Shown here piece by piece: positions 1 through 5,419 of a stretch of DNA of 9,232 nucleotides (position 1 is its first letter; every line of letters starts with the position of its first letter). The DNA comes from Oscillospiraceae bacterium. Its GTDB lineage: Bacteria; Bacillota_A; Clostridia; Oscillospirales; Oscillospiraceae. Under the pieces are notes generated by a model. That model was not told the DNA's origin and made no database searches. It saw only the letters and a program-made list of their open reading frames with translations. A program made the position numbers and the translations under genes. Location of the stretch: assembly GCA_017481325.1 (NCBI GenBank), contig JAFUPG010000014.1, positions 1 to 9,232 on the forward strand. Direction: 5' to 3'.

Positions 1-240
1 CCAGCCAGCATCAAAAAGTATTGCAAAGCCAATAAGCAAAAATGTAATACCCATAAGAAAAAACACAATTGCAGTCTGACGATAATAGGGCTTTTTATTC
101 ATTGTTTCCCGTTCTTTTTGGGATGCAAAAATATAGGCATTATTAAACAGAAATCCTTTTTCCAGAAAAGAGCGGATGCTCAAAATAAATAAAAATAACG
201 AAACCACAACAAGTGCAATTGCAACGATGAAATCTCCCAT
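1..240 (-). CDS. DUF3784-like small membrane protein, 3' end outside window
   Basis: Reading leftward from ATG at 240, 80 codons stay open to the window edge, so the C-terminus is missing. Residues about 4-22 form a very hydrophobic helix. A conserved-looking stretch (SIRSFLEKGFLFNNAYIFAS, about 21-40) follows, then a charged segment, then a second hydrophobic helix at about 58-77. This order matches the Firmicute DUF3784 family of short membrane proteins as I remember it; the function of that family is unknown. The start is supported by a GGAGGG Shine-Dalgarno at 251-256 on the minus strand, 10 nt upstream of the ATG. A promoter lies further upstream at the edge of a palindrome array. Base composition is far more AT-rich than the genes from 1384 onward, in keeping with accessory DNA. 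The family call is from memory of the motif and not from a search. Confidence 0.8.
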   Translation of the reverse strand, partial: MGDFIVAIALVVVSLFLFILSIRSFLEKGFLFNNAYIFASQKERETMNKKPYYRQTAIVFFLMGITFLLIGFAILFDAGW

Positions 241-277
241 TACTGAATAACCCTCCAAATTCTTATTTATTGAACAG

Positions 278-306
278 AATATATCACGCTTTGCTGCGCT
301 TTTCAA
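278..306 (-). promoter_or_regulatory. Candidate sigma-A promoter for the DUF3784-like gene
   Basis: On the minus strand TTGAAA (301-306) and TATATT (278-283) are separated by exactly 17 nt. Each hexamer differs from the consensus at one position. Transcription would start near 271, about 30 nt before the ATG at 240, with the GGAGGG ribosome binding site in between. The 17-nt spacer contains the outermost small palindrome (CGC...GCG) of the repeat array, and the -10 box shares bases with a TATATCA repeat spacer. Confidence 0.6.
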
Positions 307-475
307 TGATATATCGCTGGCGCAATATGATATACGGCGTTGCCGTATGATATACTTGCCTACGGCAAGCATGATATAATATCCGTTCCTCCATATGCCG
401 AAGGCATATATCATCGCACGAAGTGCGATATCATACCGAAGGTATATCACCCGTGACCGCAGGAACGGATATCAT
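280..475. repeat. Array of short palindromes with TGATATA/TATATCA spacers
   Basis: About 195 bp consist of small hairpins separated by a 7-bp AT motif. TGATATA occurs at 307, 328, 348 and 372. TATATCA or GATATCA occurs at 280, 407, 427, 443 and 468. Perfect hairpins between them have 3-nt loops: 333-347 (TACGGC stem), 355-369 (CTTGCC stem), 393-409 (ATATGCC), 413-429 (ATCGCAC) and 433-445 (ATACC). The three right-hand hairpins all have GAA loops. A longer perfect 12-bp arm pair, 379-390 with 461-472, encloses the right half, giving a cruciform or multi-branched shape. Stem sequences differ between units while the spacers are conserved, so it is neither a simple tandem repeat nor a CRISPR. Element class and mobilising enzyme are unknown. 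Confidence 0.85.
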
Positions 476-520
476 TGTAAAAAACCTCTTTTGTCTGGTA
501 GACAAAAGAGGTTTTTTACA
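476..520 (-). terminator. Perfect 20-bp hairpin, terminator for tRNA-Leu
   Basis: Arms 476-495 and 501-520 are perfect inverted complements with a 5-nt loop. The outer stem holds A6 paired with T6, so either strand shows a T run on the 3' side of the GC-containing stem (CCTCTTTTGTC), as in a bidirectional intrinsic terminator. On the minus strand it begins directly after the encoded CCA of the tRNA at 521. It also separates the tRNA unit from the palindrome array. Confidence 0.85.
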
Positions 521-603
521 TGGTGCGGGCGACAGGACTCGAACCTGCACGGTCACCCATTGGAACCTAAATCCAACGTGTCTGCCAATTCCACCACGCC
601 CGC
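521..603 (-). tRNA. tRNA-Leu (anticodon UAG)
   Basis: The minus strand gives an 83-nt class II tRNA with encoded CCA. The acceptor stem is GCGGGCG (603-597) pairing with CGCCCGC (530-524 region), followed by discriminator A and CCA (523-521). The D-arm (GTGGAATTGGCAGACAC) is typical of bacterial tRNA-Leu. The anticodon stem TTGGA/TCCAA encloses loop TTTAGGT, so the anticodon is TAG, reading CUN leucine codons. A long variable arm precedes the T-arm GCAGGTTCGAGTCCTGT. A strong promoter with the correct orientation lies 430 bp upstream, with a small gene cassette in between. Confidence 0.97.
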
Positions 604-608
604 ATGTA

Positions 609-1030
609 TTGAGTTGAAAGTTGAAATTGTAAAGTTGAAAGTTAGTTTTGCTTTAAAGTTTTCACACTTGCAACCAACATTTTCTCTAATTCTGTGCAAT
701 CAGAAATAATAGACATATATTCTTGTCCCGACAGGTAGCCGGTTGCGGACATCAGCCGAAGCCAGTATTTTGTTTCTGATGTTTCTTTTAACGCAATACT
801 GAGCTTGGAAATGAAATCAGCTTTGCTTTGCGCCTGCTGTGCTTCAGTAACGTTTGCGCCAATGCTGGTTCCGGATCGAAGGAGCTGCTTTGAAAGTATA
901 TGCTCTTTTTTTGCGCTGCGCAGATGCTTGCACAGGTTTACGATTCGTATTGCAAACTGAAAACTTTTTTATTCTATGACGTTTTCCATAACTTTCAACT
1001 TTCCACTTTCAATTTTCAATTTTGCTCAAC
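609..1030 (-). mobile_element. Putative IVS-type four-helix-bundle gene cassette with inverted ends
   Basis: The DNA between the tRNA and its apparent promoter is bounded by T/C- and A/G-rich inverted ends. AAAGTTGAAAGTTA (631-644) is the perfect inverse of 989-1002. The outer ends TTGAG (609-613) and CTCAA (1025-1029) are also inverse, with further degenerate GTTGAAA-like repeats between. The interior is one gene of the four-helix-bundle/23S rRNA intervening-sequence protein type. Removing 610-1030 would leave about 7 nt between the -10 box and the tRNA 5' end, a normal tRNA promoter spacing, so I infer an insertion. No transposase is present. A clean target duplication is not evident. Confidence 0.55.
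642..989 (-). pseudogene. Four-helix-bundle protein (23S rRNA IVS-type), early in-frame stop
   Basis: From ATG at 989 the frame reads MENVIE, then TAA at 969-971, then an uninterrupted 108-codon frame (KSFQFAIRIVNLC and onward) to TAA at 642-644. The downstream part contains the family landmarks: FQFAIRIVNLCKHL, LLRSGTSIGANVTEAQQAQS, DFISKLSIALKETSETKYWL and a helical C-terminus. The whole is 115 codons, the usual size. The stop sits where the family has its first residues, and no ATG, GTG or TTG follows until deep inside the domain (the ATG in LRLMSA), so an intact product is unlikely. Proteins of this family are known from inserts in 23S rRNA genes and from free-standing small cassettes; their cellular role is poorly understood. 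A sequencing error at the TAA could also explain the break. Confidence 0.8.
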
Positions 1031-1031
1031 T

Positions 1032-1060
1032 ATTCTACCATTTCTTTGTGCCGGTGTCAA
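1032..1060 (-). promoter_or_regulatory. Strong sigma-A promoter, probably the original tRNA-Leu promoter
   Basis: On the minus strand a perfect TTGACA (1055-1060) and TAGAAT (1032-1037) are separated by exactly 17 nt. A TGG directly before the -10 box gives an extended -10. The start point would lie near 1025, inside the first bases of the cassette. No other equally good promoter lies nearer the tRNA. At 629-634 there is a TTTACA-like box, but it has only a poor -10 partner. Confidence 0.8.
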
Positions 1061-1061
1061 G

Positions 1062-1383
1062 GGAAGAAATTGTTTCGAGGGGAGGAAAGGGCGTGCCGCC
1101 GCTTTAGGACGATTTTGGGTAAGAAATGAAGAAAAACAGCAGTAAATACACTTTTACAGGTCACTCTACTGTGAGTAGAGGGAAAAATAGAGGGATTCTA
1201 CCGCCCGTTCCCCCGGTGGGAGAACGGGAAAAGGGCGAAGTAGCTTGCTTCTCCCGGCCTTTGGGACTATGATGTGGGCGAGCCGTGGGCCGTTTTTTCT
1301 TTGGCTGAAAGATACCGGCGAGCGAGCATAATATGCTCCGCAGCCCTGCGGCTCACCCACTGACTTACAGGAGGAATCCAACC
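1062..1383 (+). other. Non-coding, hairpin-rich leader of the GT8 operon
   Basis: No convincing gene is seen here. The right part is rich in inverted repeats: CTCTACT 1164-1170 with AGTAGAG 1174-1180; CCCGTTC 1204-1210 with GAACGGG 1222-1228; GAGCAT 1324-1329 with ATGCTC 1333-1338; CCGCA 1338-1342 with TGCGG 1347-1351; and a 12-bp pair with one mismatch, 1274-1285 with 1349-1360, which encloses the last ones. Some of these are mutually exclusive, as in a switching leader, but no known riboswitch or T-box motif was recognised. The final pairing ends 8 bp before the AGGAGG ribosome binding site of the next gene. Confidence 0.4.
1245..1273 (+). promoter_or_regulatory. Weak candidate promoter for the GT8-acyltransferase operon
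   Basis: TTGCTT (1245-1250) and TATGAT (1268-1273) are 17 nt apart. The -10 matches the consensus at 5 of 6 positions, but the -35 at only 3 of 6. Transcription would start near 1280, making about 100 nt of leader. TTTACA at 1153-1158 is an alternative -35 but has only a poor -10 partner. Confidence 0.3.
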
Positions 1384-2340
1384 ATGGAACAGAATATCAT
1401 TCCCGTCTTTTTTGCCATTGACGATAACTATGTACCCTTCTTCAGCGTGGCGCTGGCCTCGGCAATTGAGAACAGTTCGCCCGGGCGCAGCTATCGTGCC
1501 ATTGTACTGCACCGTGGCCTGAAGGAGGAAAACCGCAGAATCCTCAGCGCCATGGCAGCGCCTCATTTTGCTGTGGACTTTGTGCCCATGGGCGAGGGGC
1601 TGGAGGCCATCACCGACTCGGCGGAGAACCGCATGCGCTGCGACGAGTTCACCCTGACCATTTTCTTCCGCCTCTTCATTCCGCAGATGTTCCCCCAATA
1701 CGACAAGGGCATCTATCTGGACAGCGACATCGTGGTCAACGGCGATCTGGCAGAGCTTTACGATACGGAGCTGGAGGGCAACTACCTGGGTGCCTGCGCT
1801 GACCTGTCGGTGTCCGATGTGCCGCCCCTGGCAGCGTATATGGAGCAAGCGGTTGGTGTTTCGGCAGACCGCTATATCAACTCCGGTGTGCTGCTGATGA
1901 ACCTGAAGGAGCTGCGCCGTGCCCGGTTGCACAGCCGTTTCCTGTCTCTGCTGGAGACTTATCATTTTGACAGTGTTGCGCCGGATCAGGACTATCTCAA
2001 TGCTATGTGTAAGGATAAGATCCGCTATCTCTCCGCCGCCTGGGATGCCATGCCCAATCCGAAGCAGCCACGGCTTTCCGACCCAAAGCTGATTCACTAT
2101 AATCTCTTCTCCAAGCCCTGGTGTTATGACGGCATTCAGTATGAGGAGTATTTCTGGAATTATGCCGATAGCAGCGCTTTCGCAAAGCAGCTTCGGGCGT
2201 ACAAGCAAAACTTCACCGAAGAGCGAAAAGCTGCCGATGCTCTGTGCCTGCAGCGGCTGATCCGCAAAGCAGAGGGCATCACAGCCTCTCCGGTAACCTT
2301 CCGAAAAATGGCGGAAAAAGGAGTGAAGATCCGTCTATGA
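1384..2340 (+). CDS. Family 8 glycosyltransferase (GT8)
   Basis: This 318-residue protein should transfer a hexose from a nucleotide-sugar to a surface polysaccharide or lipid acceptor in the cytoplasm. GT8 motifs appear in order: an N-terminal IPVFFAIDDNYVPFFSVAL segment (6-24); the metal-binding DSD in IYLDSDIVVNGDL (110-122); YINSGVLLMNL (164-174); DQDYLNAM (201-208); and the C-terminal metal/substrate motif IHYNLFSKPW (237-246, H238). Length is normal for bacterial members of the LgtC/GspA/RfaJ kind. The start at 1384 is chosen over the longer frame from 1333 because AGGAGG at 1369-1374 sits 9 nt before it. The stop overlaps the start of the acyltransferase gene (ATGA, 2337-2340), implying translational coupling. 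Donor and acceptor cannot be read from the sequence. Confidence 0.92.
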   Translation: MEQNIIPVFFAIDDNYVPFFSVALASAIENSSPGRSYRAIVLHRGLKEENRRILSAMAAPHFAVDFVPMGEGLEAITDSAENRMRCDEFTLTIFFRLFIPQMFPQYDKGIYLDSDIVVNGDLAELYDTELEGNYLGACADLSVSDVPPLAAYMEQAVGVSADRYINSGVLLMNLKELRRARLHSRFLSLLETYHFDSVAPDQDYLNAMCKDKIRYLSAAWDAMPNPKQPRLSDPKLIHYNLFSKPWCYDGIQYEEYFWNYADSSAFAKQLRAYKQNFTEERKAADALCLQRLIRKAEGITASPVTFRKMAEKGVKIRL

Positions 2341-3197
2341 TCCTGCAGAAAAACCGACTTCCGGTGATCCAAAACATCCGCCTTGCAGCGGAAAAGGGAG
2401 ATTTTTATGCCAAGGTGGAGGTGGACGATCCCACGCCCGACAGCAGGGAGAGCCGAGCCATTGTGGAGGCATACCTGAGGGCAAGACCCACCTGCAGCTA
2501 CCGTTTCAAGTGCTTTCTGGCACGGCACTTTGCCAATATAGCCTCTTCCATCCTGAACCGTGACACGGAAATCCTGGGCATGGAGAAGCTGCAGGGCTTC
2601 ACAGGGGGCGCCATGATCACCAGTAACCACTTCGGCCCTACAGAGAATACCATCATCCGCCATCTGGCAAGAAAGCTTGGAAAAAACCGGCTCAATGTCA
2701 TCGCTCAGGTGAGCAATTTTGCCATGAAGGGGCCCATCGGCTACCTGATGAACTACGGCGACACCATCCCCCTGTGGCAGGAGCCCCACTATTTGCAGCG
2801 TGAATTTACGGAAATTTTGAACGGACTACTGAAAAAAGAGGAGTTCGTTCTGATCTACCCGGAGCAGGAGATGTGGTTCAACTATCGCAAGCCCCGCCCC
2901 ACCAAGCGTGGTGCCTATTATTATGCCGCCCGTCTCAATGCGCCGCTGATCTGCTGTTTTGTGGAGATGGTGGAGAAGCCGGGCATGGACACGCCGGAGT
3001 TTCACAAGCTGCGCTACCGTCTGCACATTCTGGATGTGCTGCGCCCGGAGGCGGGCAAGAGTATCCGTGAAAACAGCGAATGGATGCGCCAAAGGGACAA
3101 TGAACTGAAGAAGGCCGCCTACGAAAAAGCCTACGGTAAGCCCCTGGATTACACATTCAGCCCCTGGGACATCGCCGGCTGGATGCCAAAGGAATAA
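2337..3197 (+). CDS. PlsC-like (LPLAT superfamily) acyltransferase
   Basis: This 286-residue protein resembles 1-acyl-glycerol-3-phosphate acyltransferases. The active-site block is SNHFGPTEN (96-104), with catalytic H98 followed at the usual spacing by E103 where most family members have D (HX4D). The acceptor-site block is LIYPEQEMWFNYRKPRP (172-188), corresponding to the EGT motif region. No strong membrane helix is seen, so it is probably peripheral. The chosen start overlaps the preceding stop (ATGA) and has AAGGAG at 2318-2323, 13 nt upstream, a rather long spacing. Its tight coupling to a GT8 enzyme suggests acylation of a glycosylated lipid or polymer, or supply of the lipid acceptor, rather than general phospholipid synthesis. 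Substrate is not determined. Confidence 0.85.
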   Translation: MILQKNRLPVIQNIRLAAEKGDFYAKVEVDDPTPDSRESRAIVEAYLRARPTCSYRFKCFLARHFANIASSILNRDTEILGMEKLQGFTGGAMITSNHFGPTENTIIRHLARKLGKNRLNVIAQVSNFAMKGPIGYLMNYGDTIPLWQEPHYLQREFTEILNGLLKKEEFVLIYPEQEMWFNYRKPRPTKRGAYYYAARLNAPLICCFVEMVEKPGMDTPEFHKLRYRLHILDVLRPEAGKSIRENSEWMRQRDNELKKAAYEKAYGKPLDYTFSPWDIAGWMPKE

Positions 3198-3200
3198 GAA

Positions 3201-3236
3201 ACGACCACGGAGCAATCAAAAGCGCTCCGTGGTCGT
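3201..3236. terminator. Bidirectional terminator between convergent operons
   Basis: ACGACCACGGAGC (3201-3213) pairs perfectly with 3224-3236 around a 10-nt loop. It sits 3 nt after the acyltransferase stop and 20 nt before the end of the leftward ATPase gene. On the minus strand the stem is followed by TTCTTATTCC. On the plus strand the tail (GTGCTTGCATTAT) is only weakly T-rich. Confidence 0.8.
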
Positions 3237-3256
3237 GCTTGCATTATAAAAACAAG

Positions 3257-5419
3257 TTAGAACTTGCGGCAGGTGAAGAGGATCACCTGTCTGGTTTCGG
3301 CTTCGGCTTTCAGCAGTTTAATGGCGGCTTCTGCTCGAGTTTCGTCAAAGTTCACCAGGGCATCGTCCAAAATCAGTGGAACATCTCCGGGCAAAAGCTG
3401 GTGACTCATGGCAAGCCGCAGTGCCAGATACATCTGATCGGCCGTGCCGCAGCTCATGGCGGCGGCGGGGCGCATGATTGCAGCCTCGCTCTCACGAACG
3501 GAGAGCTGCAGCTCCGGATCCAGGCGCAGGGTCGCATATTTTTCGCCGGTCAGTGTTCCCAGGATTTTTCCGGCTTCAGCGGTGATCCTGGGAGAAAAAC
3601 GGGAACGAAGGGCGCTGTCTGCCTCCTGCAGCGCAGCCATGGCCATATCAATGACCTCCAGCTGCACCGTATCACGGTCGATCTGCTCTCGCAGCTGCTC
3701 AGCCTCTGCCTCCATGGAAATCAGGTCTCCCATGGCGGAGAGCGCACCGTGAATTCGTTCCAATCGGGAACGGAGTTCCTCCGATTTTCCAACGGCACTG
3801 CGCTTTTCGTACAAGAGCTTTGCTTCATCAAAGGCCAAAGCCTCCGGATCAGCCTCCGCATCAGGCAGCTTTTCCAGCAAGGGTTGCATTGCCTGATGCT
3901 GCTGGCGGAGATAGTCCGTCAGACGGCGCTGGGATTGCAGCTTTTCGTGGGTTTGCAGCCCTTCTGCCACAGCCCGGCGGCAATCGTCCGCAGAAACACA
4001 AGTGGGAGCAAAGCTTCGTACCTGCAGCAGCAGTTCCGCCAGCTCTTCCCGAGCCTGCTGTTCCGCAGCCAGAAGCTGTGTCCGTGTTGCCTCCATCTCG
4101 GCGCTGCGTGCATGATACTGCTTCAGCTGCGCAGCGTAGACCCAGCCCTGTGGCTGGATCATCAGCGGATCTGTCACACCGTAACGGTCTAATATCATCT
4201 GCGCCCGTTTCTTTCCGGCTTTTACGGCAGCATTGGATCTTAGATGCAGCACCAGAAAAACTACCATCCCCAGGAAACCCAAACCCAGCAAGCAGAAGCC
4301 CAATATTCCGGAGAAGGATTGCAGCACCAGTCCTGCTACAACACAGAGGGCGAATAGGAATGTGGGTAAAATGGGGATCAGGGGCTTGGCGGCCAGTAAC
4401 CGCTGAACCTCTTCCGTATCTCGCCGTGCCTGTTCTGAGATCGATTCCCCATCACAGTTCTCAAAGCCCTGGGGAGGCGTCGGCTTTTGGATTTCTTCAG
4501 ACAGGAAGACGGCATCCATCTGCGCTGTGTGCAGGGCATTTTCTCTCTGCTCCAGCTGCCTTTGCAGACCGTGCAGTGCCTCCTCGGAGGGCAGTGTCTT
4601 AGCTGCATCCTCCAGGGCTTCACACAGCGCCTCCTGCTGCGCCAGCTTGCTTTCCAGCTCAAGTAAAGCGGCACGCTTTTGCGCCTTCCGGGCAGCATAG
4701 AGTCGATCCAGCTGTGCCTGTGCGCCTTGCTGCCGATGCACTTGCTCCTCTGCCTGTGCTTGAAGGGTTAATGCCTCCTCTTGCAGGTGCTGCATATCCT
4801 TCAGCCGCTGTTCCAGATCTTCCAGCCTGTCGGTCGCACGGGAAATGCGGCCGGAGCGGCCGATGAGCTTTGTGCGACGGCTTTTTAATTCCTTCTCCAG
4901 TTCGGAGTAGCTCTTGCCCTCTTCCTCGCCGGTGGTGACCAGGGCGCTCATGCGCTTTTCCAGGGCGGCATCCTTGCTTACCGCCAGCCCCAGCTGGCGG
5001 ATAAAGGCGCTGCGCTCGAAAACCGAACGTTCTACGCCGCAGAGTATTCTGCCGCAGTTTTCTCCTGTCAGCTCCGGCACGGGAATGCCGCTGTGAGTCT
5101 CATGGGCGGAGAATTTGCCCATGGGGATGCGCCCCTGGGTGCTGCGCTCAATGGTGATCCTCTTTCCGTTCCACTCCAGTTCAACAGAACCCTCCCTGGC
5201 ACTGCCGTCCCAGGGACGGTAACGCTCCTTGGCAGGCAGACCCTGGTTCTGGGCATTGGCACGCTCCGAGGTGTCGATGCCGTAGAGCATGGCCACCAGA
5301 AAGGCACTCCAGGTGGATTTTCCTGCTTCATTGGGCAGATAAAGCTCATTATAGCCCTCCTTCAGCTCCAGGCTGCCCTTGAGCTTACCGAAGGAGGCTC
5401 TCATTTTATGGATGATCAT
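3257..5419 (-). CDS. YhaN/SbcC-like SMC-type ATPase with central membrane hairpin
   Basis: This 720-residue protein is the expected ATPase partner of the nuclease encoded just upstream; together they should form a Mre11-Rad50-like DNA end-processing complex. The N-terminal ATPase half has Walker A at 29-36 (PNEAGKST), with L28 where YhaN-type proteins have the first loop Gly. Coiled coil runs over about 195-310 and 430-600. At the apex, instead of a zinc hook (no CXXC), two hydrophobic helices at about 348-368 and 372-392 suggest a membrane anchor, as in B. subtilis YhaN. The C-terminal half has the ABC signature SCGTADQ (656-662), Walker B PLILDD (681-686) and D-loop VNFD. The chain ends abruptly at FTCRKF, without an H-loop His. 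It is shorter than B. subtilis YhaN. The ATG overlaps the preceding stop by ATGA (5416-5419). Confidence 0.88.
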   Translation of the reverse strand: MIIHKMRASFGKLKGSLELKEGYNELYLPNEAGKSTWSAFLVAMLYGIDTSERANAQNQGLPAKERYRPWDGSAREGSVELEWNGKRITIERSTQGRIPMGKFSAHETHSGIPVPELTGENCGRILCGVERSVFERSAFIRQLGLAVSKDAALEKRMSALVTTGEEEGKSYSELEKELKSRRTKLIGRSGRISRATDRLEDLEQRLKDMQHLQEEALTLQAQAEEQVHRQQGAQAQLDRLYAARKAQKRAALLELESKLAQQEALCEALEDAAKTLPSEEALHGLQRQLEQRENALHTAQMDAVFLSEEIQKPTPPQGFENCDGESISEQARRDTEEVQRLLAAKPLIPILPTFLFALCVVAGLVLQSFSGILGFCLLGLGFLGMVVFLVLHLRSNAAVKAGKKRAQMILDRYGVTDPLMIQPQGWVYAAQLKQYHARSAEMEATRTQLLAAEQQAREELAELLLQVRSFAPTCVSADDCRRAVAEGLQTHEKLQSQRRLTDYLRQQHQAMQPLLEKLPDAEADPEALAFDEAKLLYEKRSAVGKSEELRSRLERIHGALSAMGDLISMEAEAEQLREQIDRDTVQLEVIDMAMAALQEADSALRSRFSPRITAEAGKILGTLTGEKYATLRLDPELQLSVRESEAAIMRPAAAMSCGTADQMYLALRLAMSHQLLPGDVPLILDDALVNFDETRAEAAIKLLKAEAETRQVILFTCRKF

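Noticed and set aside
280..475. CRISPR array
   Set aside because: Repeats are only about 7 bp, units are palindromic and irregular (16-25 bp apart), and no cas genes or long conserved repeat are present.
604..634. TTTACA box with a 17-nt spacer just upstream of the tRNA as its promoter
   Set aside because: The -10 partner (AATACA) matches only 3 of 6 positions, and the boxes fall in the repetitive cassette end. The promoter at 1032-1060 is far stronger.
395..709. Rightward open frame of about 104 codons across the array, tRNA and cassette end
   Set aside because: It runs through the terminator hairpin and antisense to tRNA-Leu. The DSNLHGHPLEPKSN-like stretch is the familiar artefact of translating a tRNA region.
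900..1145. Rightward open frame over the cassette end and leader
   Set aside because: No ribosome binding site or family resemblance. It is antisense to the four-helix-bundle gene and to the tRNA promoter.
1481..1490. CCCGGG in the GT8 gene, and another near 6308, as further Noc sites
   Set aside because: Flanks (CGCCCGGGCG and ATACCCGGGCAC) lack the ATTT/AAAT arms. In GC-rich coding sequence the bare hexamer is expected by chance.
1267..2208. Long leftward open frame opposite the GT8 gene
   Set aside because: Shadow of a GC-rich gene in another frame. The GT8 frame has all family motifs and a good ribosome binding site, and this one has none.
3239..4192. Long rightward open frame opposite the YhaN-like gene
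   Set aside because: Low-complexity Gln/His/Leu/Ser composition typical of antisense frames. No ribosome binding site or motif, and it starts inside the terminator region.
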